Origin: Opitutales bacterium
GTDB taxonomy: Bacteria > Verrucomicrobiota > Verrucomicrobiia > Opitutales > Seribacteraceae
NCBI GenBank assembly: GCA_029254745.1
Contig: JAQWWZ010000031.1
Span: 46,391-110,390 of the forward strand
Length of the DNA: 64,000 bases
Direction: 5' to 3'
A program made the translations under genes and the position numbers. Of this stretch, positions 1 through 10,814 are shown piece after piece. Below the pieces are notes generated by a model, which was given only the letters and a program-made list of their open reading frames with translations, did not search any database and had not been told where the DNA came from. Position 1 is the first letter of the stretch, and the number at the start of each line of letters is the position of its first letter.

Positions 1-549
1 TTCCTTGAGTCTTTAAAAGTCGAAAAACTTGAAGACTTAAAAGACAAAATAAAAAAAGACTTAGAAACAAGAAAAGGTCATGAAAACGAAAATTCTAAAC
101 GTCAACAGGTGACTCAGAAGATTCTAGAAATGCCCGACTTCCCTCTTCCACAACAAGCTGTCGAGGACGAGTCGAAAAATATTTTTCAAAACAATGTCCA
201 GCGTGCCCTCCAAGGAGGTACAAAACAGGAACAGATTGAAGAAAAAAGGGATGAACTTTGGAAGCAGTCTCAAACTCAGGCAGAAGCAAGAGTCAAACTG
301 ACCCTAACCTTAGGAAAAGTTGCAGAACAAGAAAAAGTCGAGGTAAGCAATGAAGATCTTGCCCAAGCAGCAACTAGAGAAGCAATGATGATGAGGAAGG
401 ACCCTTCCGAGTACGTCAAGGCATTGTCACAGGACCGTGTAAGGCTAAATCGCTTTAGGCAAGACATCTTGCACGACAAAGCCCTAGAACTTGTTGTAGC
501 AAAAGGTATTGAGAAAGTTTGTGAAATTGACGAAGAGCATACAGACTAA
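1..549 (+). CDS. tig: Trigger factor, C-terminal part (truncated by window start)
   Basis: Frame 1 is open from base 1 ([26 protein letters not shown]...) into the listed ORF; trigger-factor-like C-terminal domain; directly upstream of clpP-clpX, the classical order. Confidence 0.85.
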   Translation, partial: FLESLKVEKLEDLKDKIKKDLETRKGHENENSKRQQVTQKILEMPDFPLPQQAVEDESKNIFQNNVQRALQGGTKQEQIEEKRDELWKQSQTQAEARVKLTLTLGKVAEQEKVEVSNEDLAQAATREAMMMRKDPSEYVKALSQDRVRLNRFRQDILHDKALELVVAKGIEKVCEIDEEHTD

Positions 550-562
550 GTATTATTTTATT

Positions 563-1162
563 ATGGGAGCTTATTTGCCACTACCGCATGTTTATGAACG
601 AGAAGGTCGCCAGGAGCGATCTTGGGATATTTACAGCCGATTGCTAAGAGACCGAATTGTTTTTATCGGCACACCAATAGACGATTTTGTTGCAAACTCG
701 ATTATCGCACAGTTACTTTTCCTGCAAATGGAAGATCCTAAAAAAGACATCCATGTCTACATTAACTCCCCAGGAGGAAGTGTATCCGACGGAATGGCTA
801 TCTACGACACCTTGAACTTTATGCAGTGTGATATTGTAACCTACTGCATTGGAATGACGGCAAGCATGAGCACAGTGCTGCTGGCTGCGGGAACGCCCGG
901 AAAAAGATTTGCCCTTCCTAATAGTCGAGTAATGATTCACCAACCAAGTGGTGGTGCAGGGGGGCAAACTTCAGATATCACAATTGCAGCCAAAGAAATT
1001 CTTAGGTGGAGAAAGACGATCAATGAGATTTTATCCAAACACAGTGGTAAAGAAGTTAAACAAATTGAGCAAGATTCCGACCGTGATTATTACATGACCG
1101 CTGATGAAGCACAGTCTTATGGTCTCGTAGACGAAGTTATTTCTCAGAAACCCAGTAAGTAA
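563..1162 (+). CDS. clpP: ATP-dependent Clp protease proteolytic subunit
   Basis: Catalytic motifs [19 protein letters not shown] and [12 protein letters not shown] at 563 ([12 protein letters not shown]) preferred over the ORF-track start at 509. Confidence 0.95.
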   Translation: MGAYLPLPHVYEREGRQERSWDIYSRLLRDRIVFIGTPIDDFVANSIIAQLLFLQMEDPKKDIHVYINSPGGSVSDGMAIYDTLNFMQCDIVTYCIGMTASMSTVLLAAGTPGKRFALPNSRVMIHQPSGGAGGQTSDITIAAKEILRWRKTINEILSKHSGKEVKQIEQDSDRDYYMTADEAQSYGLVDEVISQKPSK

Positions 1163-2467
1163 TTGGCTAAACCCTCTAAAATAAATTTTTGTTCTTTTTG
1201 CGGAAAACCTCAGCAAGAAGTAAAAAAAATGATAGCTGGTCCTGCCAGCGTATTCATTTGTGATTCATGTGTTCGTGTCTGCAAAACTATTGTTGACCGT
1301 GAACTTGGAGAGCAAGATAAAAAAGAGAAAGAAAAAAAAGGTTCAACAAAGCCCTTCTTCAATCTCCAAAAACCAAGGGATATAAAAGCCCATCTGGATG
1401 ATCACATTATTGGTCAGGAACACGCGAAAAAGGTTTTATCTGTAGCTGTACATAACCATTACAAACGACTTTCATCTGAGTTGGGTATTAATCCAAGCAT
1501 TGACTCTAAACAATTTATGGTCCCTGAGCTGGAAGATGTGGAAATTGAAAAGAGTAATGTTTTACTCATTGGACCGACAGGCAGTGGTAAAACGTTTCTG
1601 GCACGGACATTGGCCAAGATGCTTGATGTACCTTTTGCTATTGCAGACGCCACTACCCTCACTGAAGCCGGCTACGTTGGAGATGATGTAGAAAATATAG
1701 TTCTTCGACTTTTGCAGTCTGCAGATCAAGATGTAGAAAAAGCTCAGTGTGGCATCATTTATGTCGATGAGATTGATAAAATTGGTCGCAAAACAGACAA
1801 TGTTTCTATCACCCGCGATGTTTCAGGGGAAGGCGTGCAGCAAGCGTTACTCAAGATTCTTGAAGGTACGGTTTGTAATGTCCCGCCTCAGGGAGGCAGA
1901 AAGCATCCAAATCAAGAATATATCCAACTAGATACTTCGAATATCTTATTTATTTGTGGTGGAGCATTTATAGATCTAGATCAAATTGTTGAACAACGAA
2001 CAGGTTCGAAAACAGTAGGTTACTCTGCAACTGCTCACAAGGACTCTGCTGAATTACTTTCTGAAGTTAGACCGGAAGATTTGGTTAAATATGGTCTAAT
2101 CCCCGAATTCATCGGACGATTGCCAGTACTCTCCCTGCTTGAAGAACTGAGTCGCGATGAACTCGTAAAAGTTTTAAGAGACACCCAAAACTCTCTTCTT
2201 AAGCAATACCAAAAGCTGTTTATTATGGAGGGTGCTGAATTACGATTTACTAAAGAGGCAGTGCATGCCATCGCTGACAAAGCTATCCTGATGAAGACAG
2301 GTGCTCGTGCACTTCGATCGATCATGGAAGATATCATGTTAGATATAATGTACAATCTGCCAAATATAGATCACCCCGTTGAGGTAGTTATTTCTGCCGG
2401 CGTTGTTAAAGGAAAGTCGAAGGCTAAGGTTACCGATATTGCTGTCAGAAAAAAAGACGCAGCCTGA
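1163..2467 (+). CDS. clpX: Clp protease ATP-binding subunit ClpX (TTG start abutting the clpP stop)
   Basis: N-terminal zinc finger CSFCGK...CDSCVRVC, Walker A GPTGSGKT, Walker [11 protein letters not shown]. Confidence 0.95.
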   Translation: MAKPSKINFCSFCGKPQQEVKKMIAGPASVFICDSCVRVCKTIVDRELGEQDKKEKEKKGSTKPFFNLQKPRDIKAHLDDHIIGQEHAKKVLSVAVHNHYKRLSSELGINPSIDSKQFMVPELEDVEIEKSNVLLIGPTGSGKTFLARTLAKMLDVPFAIADATTLTEAGYVGDDVENIVLRLLQSADQDVEKAQCGIIYVDEIDKIGRKTDNVSITRDVSGEGVQQALLKILEGTVCNVPPQGGRKHPNQEYIQLDTSNILFICGGAFIDLDQIVEQRTGSKTVGYSATAHKDSAELLSEVRPEDLVKYGLIPEFIGRLPVLSLLEELSRDELVKVLRDTQNSLLKQYQKLFIMEGAELRFTKEAVHAIADKAILMKTGARALRSIMEDIMLDIMYNLPNIDHPVEVVISAGVVKGKSKAKVTDIAVRKKDAA

Positions 2468-2474
2468 CACCTTT

Positions 2475-4106
2475 TCACCGAGGAATAGTTAATACACTAT
2501 TCCTGAAGTTATTATCAGGGTTTAGGTCCTTGTTTCCAACCAGCTTTAATCTACTCGTAATCTGAACCCCTTCTATTGCACTAGAACTTTCCAAGTATAG
2601 CTTTTCACTCCTGGTTTGGCCCGGTTCCATATTGGTAAAAAGAAATTTTCTTTTGATTCCCTTGTAACTAACATCTAAAGTCATCTCATTAATCCAAGAT
2701 GAGCCTTGATTTTGGACAGTCACCAAAAATGGCACCGTACCACTACCTGATATACGAGATAATGTTTCAGGATCAAAATAATAACCGACGAATGCAGCAT
2801 CATAATATTTCTTATTGTTTCTGTTTATGATTCTTTCCAAATTTAGGGCACCGTGACCGCTTCGCTCATCAAAACCAGGTTTCTCCGTTTCATTTGCATA
2901 GTTGAAGAGAAGCTCTTTCATTTGCTCCGGAGACAAAAAAGGATGCTTAGAAAGCTCGGACAAGATAGCACCTGAAACAAATGCAGTTGCCGAAGATGTA
3001 CCATTTAAAACTGCATATTCGTTACCTTCATATGCGCCAATCACATCAACACCTGGAGCCGCAATATCCACTCCCTCACCAAAGTTGGAAAAAGTGGCAA
3101 CACTGCCAGTGGAGTTTAAAGCTGAAACACCAATTACATCATGGTATTTGGCCGGATATGAAACCTGTGAAAAACCATCATTCCCTGACGCGGCTACAAG
3201 AAAAACATCTTTATTTTTAGCATAACTTATTGCATTCTCTAGCATTCTACTGGGTCTATTCCCGCCCAGGCTCAGATTAATTACATCCACTCCCATATCA
3301 ACTGCTGTAACGATGGCCTCAGATAAAGTGAACACATTACCCTCCCCTTTTTCACTAAGCACCTCAATCGAAATGATTTTTGTACCAGGTGCAATTCCTT
3401 GAAAATCATCCGTAGAAGCAGCAACGATAGATGCAATAGCGGTACCATGACCAGAGCTCTCAACCCTGTGAGGCTCATCTAGGAATGAAACAACCTCTCT
3501 TTCTACATGAGCTAGAGATGGATGAGAAAAGTCTATAACAGAATCAATTATTGCAAGGGTAGTTCCCTGCCCCCATGCACTTCGATCTTCATATAAACTT
3601 AGCCACTGATCTACAGTCTTAGGTTTATGTAAGGTTAGATCATTTTCCAACACTTTTGGCTTTTGTGGCCTGTAGACAGAATGGTTGATCTCAAGATCAT
3701 TAAGAACTTTTTTGGCACTTAGCGCCTTGGATGCCTGGACTGGATCAATGACTCGCATACGGGCAGTTAAAATCTGAGGAATAGAAGATCGCAACTCAAG
3801 CCCCTTAGAGTCCAAATCCTGAAGGAAACTAGACATTGCTTGAAGTGAGGTGAAGCTGAGTGCAAAATCATTAAACTTTTTATTCTCGAGCAATTGCCTC
3901 AAGGAATGAGAAGTTGGGAAAGTTGGAAGCAAGCCCTTATTTTCTTTAAGATAAGGGCTCTGCAAGCCTTCAATCGATGGAGAGATAGGTGCTTTAACCT
4001 GAAGTAACTTATCTATGACAAGATCCCATTTAGATTGATAAATGAAACTTGCTAAAAATAAAAAAAATGAAACTAAAATAAAAAAAACGATAAAGCGTCT
4101 TCTCAT
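2475..4106 (-). CDS. Subtilase-family (S8) serine protease with N-terminal membrane anchor/signal and C-terminal CARDB-like domain
   Basis: Catalytic Asp (AIIDSVIDFSHPS), His (SSGHGTAIASIVAA), Ser (LNGTSSATAFVSGAI); hydrophobic N-terminus. Confidence 0.88.
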   Translation of the reverse strand: MRRRFIVFFILVSFFLFLASFIYQSKWDLVIDKLLQVKAPISPSIEGLQSPYLKENKGLLPTFPTSHSLRQLLENKKFNDFALSFTSLQAMSSFLQDLDSKGLELRSSIPQILTARMRVIDPVQASKALSAKKVLNDLEINHSVYRPQKPKVLENDLTLHKPKTVDQWLSLYEDRSAWGQGTTLAIIDSVIDFSHPSLAHVEREVVSFLDEPHRVESSGHGTAIASIVAASTDDFQGIAPGTKIISIEVLSEKGEGNVFTLSEAIVTAVDMGVDVINLSLGGNRPSRMLENAISYAKNKDVFLVAASGNDGFSQVSYPAKYHDVIGVSALNSTGSVATFSNFGEGVDIAAPGVDVIGAYEGNEYAVLNGTSSATAFVSGAILSELSKHPFLSPEQMKELLFNYANETEKPGFDERSGHGALNLERIINRNNKKYYDAAFVGYYFDPETLSRISGSGTVPFLVTVQNQGSSWINEMTLDVSYKGIKRKFLFTNMEPGQTRSEKLYLESSSAIEGVQITSRLKLVGNKDLNPDNNFRNSVLTIPR

Positions 4107-4170
4107 AACATTCGACTCTCGCTTATCTGTAGAAACCGAGCAAGATGAAAGATATTTCTGATATTTTATT

Positions 4171-5193
4171 TTGAAAAATAGGATTCTTATTGTCGGCCAC
4201 GGCTTATCAGGTGCACTGCTCGCTCAAGCTTTTCTGAAAAAAAACCAAATGGTTGATGTATGTGAAGCGAACCTACCATATCATGCGAGTAAGGTAGCTG
4301 CAGGGTTAGTAAACCCTTTGATTGGTCCAAAACTCAATCCTCCAACAGATCTTGATGAATGCCTAACTGAAATAAATAACTTCACCAATTATTTTCAGCA
4401 AATATGTGGAGTGCAGTTTTATGAACCCATCCCATTGTTTAGGGTATTTAAGACTCAAAAACAGTCTGACTTATGGAAAAAGAGATCAATAACCTACCCT
4501 GATTTATGCGTTCAGCAGAAAATTTTAGATCAAAAAGAAGCTGCTCATCACCATATAAACGCTCCGTATGGGGTGGGTGTGACTAATTGTACAAGGCTCC
4601 ACATTTCTTCTTTCCTTGCATACTCAGAGCATCTGCTAAAAGAGGCAGATCATTGGATAACTGGACTTAACGCCTATGAAGAAAAAAACTATGACAAAAT
4701 TATTTTTTGCGAAGGCTTTAGGGTGATGTACAATCCATGGTTTTCAAATATTCCAATCGCACCGGTTAGAGGTGAAATACTTGGAGTCGATTCATCCCTG
4801 GATACGAGTGTAAGTAACGGAACATGGGCGATACCCATTGCCGACAACCATTTCCTCGCAGGCTCCACCTGGGACCACAAAGTCATTGAAGCTGGGCCTA
4901 GCGCTGAGGGAAAAGCACAAATTTTGAAAGCACTAGATTTTATTTCCGTTGATACTAAGAAGGTTTCAAAACAATTTAGTGGTGTGCGAACTGGAACACT
5001 TGACCGAAATCCTATTCTCGGTTGTCATCAAGAAAATAAGAAATTCTATATTTTTAACGGATTTGGATCAAGGGGCTCCACAACCATACCCCTGTATGCA
5101 AAACAAATGGTCGAATATGTTCTCAATTGTACGCCCCTTCCTACAAGAGTGGACATGACAAGGTTCAATAAATTGAATCATCTAGCTCAATGA
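4171..5193 (+). CDS. FAD-dependent oxidoreductase (DAO-like)
   Basis: N-terminal dinucleotide-binding ILIVGHGLSGALLAQAF; DAO-type C-terminal FSGVRTGTLDRNPILG and FNGFGSRGSTTIPLYA. Confidence 0.8.
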   Translation: MKNRILIVGHGLSGALLAQAFLKKNQMVDVCEANLPYHASKVAAGLVNPLIGPKLNPPTDLDECLTEINNFTNYFQQICGVQFYEPIPLFRVFKTQKQSDLWKKRSITYPDLCVQQKILDQKEAAHHHINAPYGVGVTNCTRLHISSFLAYSEHLLKEADHWITGLNAYEEKNYDKIIFCEGFRVMYNPWFSNIPIAPVRGEILGVDSSLDTSVSNGTWAIPIADNHFLAGSTWDHKVIEAGPSAEGKAQILKALDFISVDTKKVSKQFSGVRTGTLDRNPILGCHQENKKFYIFNGFGSRGSTTIPLYAKQMVEYVLNCTPLPTRVDMTRFNKLNHLAQ

Positions 5194-5753
5194 AATTAAC
5201 CGAACTAGCTCATGAAATTTTATTTCCGCATCTCTTATTCGGGGATTGTGCCGTAGATATGACCGCGGGTAATGGCTTGGATACTCTATTCCTATCCAAA
5301 TTGGTTGGCGAAAGCGGACATATATTCAGCTTCGACATCCAAAAAGCAGCAATCGAGCAAACCAATAAATTAATGTCTGAAAACCAGCAAATATCCAATT
5401 ACAGATTAATTCATTCCTGCCACACCAAGATTGAGGAGAAAATTCCACATTCCTTTTTTCAAAAAATTAAAGCGATTACTTTTAATCTCGGATACCTGCC
5501 AACATCAAACAAAACAATTATCACTACACCCCAGTCTACTCGTTATGCGGTAGAAAAATCATATGAATGGATGGCCCATGATGGAGTGATGACTATCCTT
5601 GCATACCGAGGCCATGCAGGCGGTGCAGATGAAACAGAAACTATAACTGATTGGGCAAATAGAGTGCCTGTACATCATGAAATGATTACAGGAAATAATT
5701 CGCCAGAATCACCTGTTCTATTTGTTATAAAAAAATCAGAAAGGTTTAATTAA
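5190..5753 (+). CDS. Class I SAM-dependent methyltransferase (YtqB/rRNA-methylase-like)
   Basis: VDMTAGNGLDTLFLSKLVGESGHIFSFDIQ motif I; ITFNLGYLPTSNKTI; overlaps the preceding stop by 4 nt. Confidence 0.8.
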   Translation: MKLTELAHEILFPHLLFGDCAVDMTAGNGLDTLFLSKLVGESGHIFSFDIQKAAIEQTNKLMSENQQISNYRLIHSCHTKIEEKIPHSFFQKIKAITFNLGYLPTSNKTIITTPQSTRYAVEKSYEWMAHDGVMTILAYRGHAGGADETETITDWANRVPVHHEMITGNNSPESPVLFVIKKSERFN

Positions 5754-6923
5754 GTCGATGTCCTCTTGATAGTCCACTCTAGGGTGAGCAAATCCAAACA
5801 ATTTAAGGAATTCTGTTTGGTATTCTTCAAAGGCTGTTAAATCATTCAAATTAGACGATTCAACTTGCGGCCATAACTTAATAATTTCTTGCTGTATATC
5901 ATCCTTCATTTCCAAGTCATCCAGTCGGATACGCCCTGATGAATCTACTTTAACTTGATCAGTCTCAGAGAAAAGAAAATCACTAAACAATCGAGCAGTC
6001 TGCTCTATACACCCTTCATGAGAACCTGCTGCTCTCATGATCTTAAAAAGAATGGAGACATACAAGGGAACAACAGGAATTGCAGAACTGGCCTGGGTAA
6101 CGACAGCTTTATTTACTGACACAAAAGATCGCCCCGCCACTTTATTCTTAAGAAGTAAGTTTAAGTCGTGGGCACTATTCTCGAGATGTTCCTTCGCACG
6201 ACCGATTGTACCATTGCGGTAAATGGGTTGGGTTACCTGTGGTCCGATGTAGGAGTAGGCAATATTTACGCAACCTGGAGCTAATAAATCCTCTTTGAGA
6301 AGCCTCTTGGTCCAAAGGGTCCAGTCATCTCCTCCCATTACTTTCTCAGTGCTTTCAATCTCAGCATCAGATGCGGGATTTATAACCACTTCCTTAACTT
6401 CTTTTTTGTCGGTATCGAGAGTCTTATTTTTGTAGACAGAACCAATAGGTTTCAGACATGCACGGTATGTCTGCCCATCGGTTGGGTCTGTCCGGCGAGG
6501 AGAAGCAAGACTATAAATAACGAGGTCAAACTTCCCCATTTCTTTTGCTTTTTGTATCACCTCATCCTTACAGGCTTGGGAAAAGGCATCCCCATTGACA
6601 TCTACAGCACGAATTCCCGCTTCACAAGAGAGCTTCTGAAACGCCATGGAATTATAAAACCCAGCACTCGCTGGTTTATCTTCCTTGGGCGGGCGCTCAA
6701 AATAAACTCCTAAGGTTTCAGCTCCAGCAGAAAAGGCGGCAGATACACGACTGGAAAGCCCGTAGCCAGTGGAAGCACCAATTACCAATACTCGTTTTGG
6801 TTTTTTGGGGCCTGAAATTAGATTCTCTTTAGCATGATTGATTTGATCACGAATATTCTCCAGGCAACCCATCGGGTGTGAAGTTATACAAACGAATCCT
6901 TTAATTCTTGGCTTAATAATCAT
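5736..6923 (-). CDS. fabV: Enoyl-ACP / trans-2-enoyl-CoA reductase, FabV type
   Basis: MIIKPRIKGFVCITSHPMGCLENI, VLVIGASTGYGLSSRVSAAFSAGAETLGVYFERPP, YSYIGPQVTQPIYRNGTIGRAK. Confidence 0.93.
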   Translation of the reverse strand: MIIKPRIKGFVCITSHPMGCLENIRDQINHAKENLISGPKKPKRVLVIGASTGYGLSSRVSAAFSAGAETLGVYFERPPKEDKPASAGFYNSMAFQKLSCEAGIRAVDVNGDAFSQACKDEVIQKAKEMGKFDLVIYSLASPRRTDPTDGQTYRACLKPIGSVYKNKTLDTDKKEVKEVVINPASDAEIESTEKVMGGDDWTLWTKRLLKEDLLAPGCVNIAYSYIGPQVTQPIYRNGTIGRAKEHLENSAHDLNLLLKNKVAGRSFVSVNKAVVTQASSAIPVVPLYVSILFKIMRAAGSHEGCIEQTARLFSDFLFSETDQVKVDSSGRIRLDDLEMKDDIQQEIIKLWPQVESSNLNDLTAFEEYQTEFLKLFGFAHPRVDYQEDIDLIKPF

Positions 6924-6966
6924 GATTCTTTTTTATCACTATTGACTAAATTAAAGAAGTATAATT

Positions 6967-7362
6967 TTGCTAAGTGGATCATCCATGGCATATCCAAAAA
7001 AAAAGAAATACATCGAGACTGATTTAATTGCTAATTTCATGGGACTACCGAGTGCCGATAAAACTATGTTTTTATCCCCACCGAAATCAATTAATGCAGT
7101 CATTGAAAAAGCCTGGAGTGATTGGTCAATTGGAAGTAAAATTTCTCCAGAACAAGTCATCTCTCAACATTGGAATAAGGTTGTTGGAAATTCATTATCA
7201 ACAAAATGTGCTCCCGATAGAATCGACAAGAGTGGCAAGCTGTATATTCGGTCGGCAAGTGGACCGATCAAGCAAGAATTGTCTTTTATAAAAAAGCAGA
7301 TTCATTCAAGAATCTCTAAATTAAAAGGGTGCGAAATGATCAAGGAAATCAAAATTTGCTAA
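6967..7362 (+). CDS. DUF721/DciA-like protein
   Basis: EQVISQHWNKVVGNSLSTKCAPDRIDKSGKLYIRSASGPIKQELSFIKKQI matches the DUF721 pattern (W..VVG, L.I...S..w.qEL). Confidence 0.65.
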   Translation: MLSGSSMAYPKKKKYIETDLIANFMGLPSADKTMFLSPPKSINAVIEKAWSDWSIGSKISPEQVISQHWNKVVGNSLSTKCAPDRIDKSGKLYIRSASGPIKQELSFIKKQIHSRISKLKGCEMIKEIKIC

Positions 7363-7363
7363 C

Positions 7364-8803
7364 TCAGTGGAAATAGTCGACCGTTTTGTAACGGGATGCA
7401 ACCAACCTAAAAAGCAAGGCAGAAAGGCACACCAGAATCGTCCAAAACCAAAATTCTGATGCTCCTGGAAGTAATGAGTTTCCATTCTGGTCTATAAGAA
7501 AAAACTTAACACCCGAAGCTACATAGTTCCCGAAAGAAACTGTTAAGAGAAAGAGTGCCATCACTACTGACTTCAAGGATTTTGGTGCTTGAGTATATGC
7601 AAACTCTAAGCAAGTGATTGAAACTAATATCTCAGAGATAGTTAAGACAAGACAGGCTAGAACTTGCCACATCACACTTGGCTGCAATCCATCGTCTACC
7701 TTCATCTGAATCCATGAGACCATAGCAAAAGATAACCCCATAACCCATAAGCCAAATCGCATCTTACCAAGGGGATTGATCGTAAAATATTTTTCAAAAA
7801 AAGGATAAACAAAAGAAGAAAAACAAGGAATAAGAATTAAAATAAATAGCGGATTCCAAACTGCAGAGACTTGGGATGCCAGCATTTCCATTCCACCAAC
7901 CCAAGGTATCCAATCTGGAATCGTCCGATCAAGGCTTCTCGCTTGGACTTGCCACAATGTACCAATTTGATCAAAGAGTGCCCAAAACAAAATAACGAAA
8001 GAAAATATAAGCGAAAGCCTCAGCAATATTTTGATATTTTCTGGGGAAAAAGTTTCACGAAATAAAGAAATACCTCTCGGCGGGATATGGGTAAAATCTT
8101 TTCTACCTAGCCAAAAAATTAAAGTAGCAACAGCCATTAACACGCCGGGTAAACCAAATGCATAATGATGACCGAATATAACATCACCCATATCTCTTGG
8201 TCCGACGAACCATGAAGTATAAGGGTAAATTGTTTCCCCAAGAGAACCTTCAACTCTTCTGGCTTCAAGCAAGAAAGGGGTCAACAATCCTGAAGCAAAT
8301 GCACCAAGGTTAATGGAGAAATAAAACCACCCAAAAACCTTTGTAATGAGATGCTTATTCCGATCGCAGAACTGATCACCAACATGAGATGAAACACAGG
8401 GTTTTATCCCCCCCGATCCAATCGCTATCAGCAAAAGGCCTCCCAGTAGCCACAGCCTTGTATCTCCCCAAATACCCATGAAAGCAAGGCAACCATGCCC
8501 CAGGCAGTAACAAAGTGACAGAATTATGATGGTTTTATATTTGCCCCAAAATGCATCAGCAACAAAGCCCCCTATAATCGGGAAAAAATAGGCTGAACCC
8601 ACAAATAAATGTACCCATGCTTCGGCTGATTTTTCACCCAAAACTCCGAGCGTTCCATCTGGTTGGGTAAGGTACAATGTCATGTAAGCCAACAAAATGC
8701 TACGCATTCCATAAAAAGAAAACCGCTCGGCTACTTCATTACCAATAATGAATGGTATACCAGGGGGAAGGCGACTGGTAATAAGTGGTGAATGCCTGGA
8801 CAT
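7364..8803 (-). CDS. POT-family (MFS) peptide transporter
   Basis: ERFSFYGMRSILLAYMTLYL and GSGGIKPCVSSHVGDQF typical of POT/PTR; about 12 TM segments. Confidence 0.9.
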   Translation of the reverse strand: MSRHSPLITSRLPPGIPFIIGNEVAERFSFYGMRSILLAYMTLYLTQPDGTLGVLGEKSAEAWVHLFVGSAYFFPIIGGFVADAFWGKYKTIIILSLCYCLGHGCLAFMGIWGDTRLWLLGGLLLIAIGSGGIKPCVSSHVGDQFCDRNKHLITKVFGWFYFSINLGAFASGLLTPFLLEARRVEGSLGETIYPYTSWFVGPRDMGDVIFGHHYAFGLPGVLMAVATLIFWLGRKDFTHIPPRGISLFRETFSPENIKILLRLSLIFSFVILFWALFDQIGTLWQVQARSLDRTIPDWIPWVGGMEMLASQVSAVWNPLFILILIPCFSSFVYPFFEKYFTINPLGKMRFGLWVMGLSFAMVSWIQMKVDDGLQPSVMWQVLACLVLTISEILVSITCLEFAYTQAPKSLKSVVMALFLLTVSFGNYVASGVKFFLIDQNGNSLLPGASEFWFWTILVCLSALLFRLVASRYKTVDYFH

Positions 8804-8804
8804 T

Positions 8805-9077
8805 CTAGTTGCGAAGAAAATCGTCTTCTTTTTTTCGCCTTTTTAATTCATCATCTAGATCGTTTAAAATTGCATTTTTTTCATTCATTGAAGAGTCTTT
8901 ATCTGAGTCGAATGGTGAAGGATCCATTTCTTTAAAAAAGTTTAAATAAACATTAAAGGCTATACCTACAGAACATAAAGCTACTGTTATAACAAAATAT
9001 TCATCTTGAAAAAAAGACAGAATAAAAAGAAAAACAAATAAAATTAAATTTATAAATTCTAATTTTTGGATAGACAT
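8805..9077 (-). CDS. Small hypothetical membrane protein
   Basis: ORF abutting the POT gene on the same strand; two hydrophobic N-terminal segments then a charged tail. Confidence 0.5.
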   Translation of the reverse strand: MSIQKLEFINLILFVFLFILSFFQDEYFVITVALCSVGIAFNVYLNFFKEMDPSPFDSDKDSSMNEKNAILNDLDDELKRRKKEDDFLRN

Positions 9078-9162
9078 AATTTTTTCTTTTTTCTTGTCTT
9101 ATAATTTTGAAGATTTACAAAATGCTCTTTGCATTACCTGTGGGTTTCATTAAATCACTGCT

Positions 9163-9930
9163 ATGAAAATATATACATTATTTGTCGCTCTAATTCTTTC
9201 AGGGTTTACTGGTTGTGAAATTCAAAACGCAACAGAATCTTTTGTAGATGAGAATTCAACAAGCAAGCTTTTATCTACTGAAAACACTGAATTTATTGAC
9301 ACAAAAGCTGCTCCAAGTAAAGAAACTCTAGCTTCAGAACGGAAACAAATACAGCACATCCCTGAAAAAATCACTAAGATACCCAAGGTCCCAATCGTAT
9401 CTCCCCCTTCCTCAGATTTGGTAAAGCCTGTCATTAAACCAAAATTTTCAAAAGAATTACTCCAAGCTGTCGACCATTGGAAGAAAATTCCAAAGTCTGT
9501 GTTCCCTCTTAAAAATGTGGGTATTCAGGAATCCATAACGTTTGAGCTACGTGGAAAGAGTGGAAAAATTATGGCAACACTTCCTTTCCCTGCAGGCAAA
9601 GAAGTTGTGGTGAAATCGATCTTGGGGGAAAAACTCCTTATTTCTCCAACGATTTCCTCAAACCTTGTAGCCAAGATAAATATTGAAGATACTGATTTTA
9701 AGGAATGCGTGGCTTTTCGCTTTGAAATGGGAAAGAAAATTATTGAAAAGAGGGAAATGACCAAAAAGAAAGCTCAAAGCACTGCAACTAACATTACGTA
9801 TAAGGTTGAAAAGGTAGTAACTCCCGAAACTGATCAATTCTTAGTACCCGGTGATTTTGGCCATGGTAAGTTCTGTGTCTGCTCTGACTGTAGGCAAAAA
9901 AGATTGGCAATAACAGGATCTATAAAATAA
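9163..9930 (+). CDS. Hypothetical exported/lipoprotein-like protein with C-terminal CxCxxC motif
   Basis: N-terminus MKIYTLFVALILSGFTGCEI is lipobox-like; C-terminus HGKFCVCSDCRQKRL. Confidence 0.65.
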   Translation: MKIYTLFVALILSGFTGCEIQNATESFVDENSTSKLLSTENTEFIDTKAAPSKETLASERKQIQHIPEKITKIPKVPIVSPPSSDLVKPVIKPKFSKELLQAVDHWKKIPKSVFPLKNVGIQESITFELRGKSGKIMATLPFPAGKEVVVKSILGEKLLISPTISSNLVAKINIEDTDFKECVAFRFEMGKKIIEKREMTKKKAQSTATNITYKVEKVVTPETDQFLVPGDFGHGKFCVCSDCRQKRLAITGSIK

Positions 9931-9938
9931 CATAAATT

Positions 9939-10523
9939 ATGAGCATTTCATCTACAAAAAAGAAAAGAAATAAAGACATCGAAATTGGAGATTTCGTTAA
10001 GGAAACCGTAACTGCCAAAGGCAAGAAGAGGTGCGGTGAAGTCCTAATGATTCTTGCTGATAATCCCGGCGACCCCACAATTGAGTGCGTTGAGGTACAC
10101 CCCGACGAACTTACTCCTTTGGAAAAAGGATCGGACGGTATGAGAAATTTTAGAACTAAAAGATCAAAATTAAAGCCTTACACTCCAAGAAAAGCCTTAT
10201 TTTCCAAGAAAACTTTTGAAAAAGGTGATGTTATTCGTCACAAAAGAGGTGGCACCATCCGTTATGGTAGAATCGTTTGTTTTGTACATCCTGATGGTCT
10301 ATACTCCACTTCTCACGAGGAAGGATACAATGGAAAAGATCTTCTTGAGTGTGTAGAAATTGAGAAGAAACCCGGACTGCTTCAGAAAATCGGGCCAGAT
10401 GGTGAACCCAAACGTTTTCAGGGGCAAGGAAAGGATTGTAAAATCATTAAAGTTATCACTAAAAACGCTAAAGGTGAGGATACCACAATGCACAAGCTTG
10501 ATATCCCTGATGATGAGACCTAA
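9939..10523 (+). CDS. Hypothetical protein with two copies of a KOW/SH3-like barrel-type repeat
   Basis: Internal similarity: EIGDFVKETVTAKGKKRCGEVLMI...IECVEV and EKGDVIRHKRGGTIRYGRIVCF...LECVEI. Confidence 0.6.
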   Translation: MSISSTKKKRNKDIEIGDFVKETVTAKGKKRCGEVLMILADNPGDPTIECVEVHPDELTPLEKGSDGMRNFRTKRSKLKPYTPRKALFSKKTFEKGDVIRHKRGGTIRYGRIVCFVHPDGLYSTSHEEGYNGKDLLECVEIEKKPGLLQKIGPDGEPKRFQGQGKDCKIIKVITKNAKGEDTTMHKLDIPDDET

Positions 10524-10542
10524 TTTTAATTAGATAGTCATT

Positions 10543-10785
10543 CTACCTAAATCCTAGAAACAACACATCCAATTCATTTTTGTTAACTCTTACTACTCGT
10601 GAATTTTGTATTTTGTATGTATTCACACGGTAGGAATGCAGGATACCGTTTTCATCCTGACAGGATATTCTTATACGACCTGTCGTCCACTTCGTATTAC
10701 ACCAGCGAAGTGAATATGCCGCTATGAGGTATTCAATAGCCTCCGCACGATTAAGGTAGTATTCATCATTTACTTTCCGTACCAC
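10543..10785 (-). CDS. Small hypothetical protein
   Basis: 80-codon ORF in the intergenic space on the same strand as 10815..11216. Confidence 0.4.
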   Translation of the reverse strand: MVRKVNDEYYLNRAEAIEYLIAAYSLRWCNTKWTTGRIRISCQDENGILHSYRVNTYKIQNSRVVRVNKNELDVLFLGFR

Positions 10786-10814
10786 CTTAAAATGGGATAA
10801 AGGTAAATTAAATC

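Noticed and set aside
95-289. Many short antisense ORFs in the track (for example 95..289, 276..479, 713..967, 7871..8065, 12840..13061)
   Set aside because: They lie wholly or mostly opposite well-supported genes and have no recognisable motif; treated as shadow ORFs.
2481-2504. 9-bp inverted repeat aggaatagt-taatac-actattcct between clpX and the subtilase as a terminator
   Set aside because: No T-tract on either strand and it lies inside the 3' coding end of the subtilase; could be a weak bidirectional terminator but evidence is insufficient.
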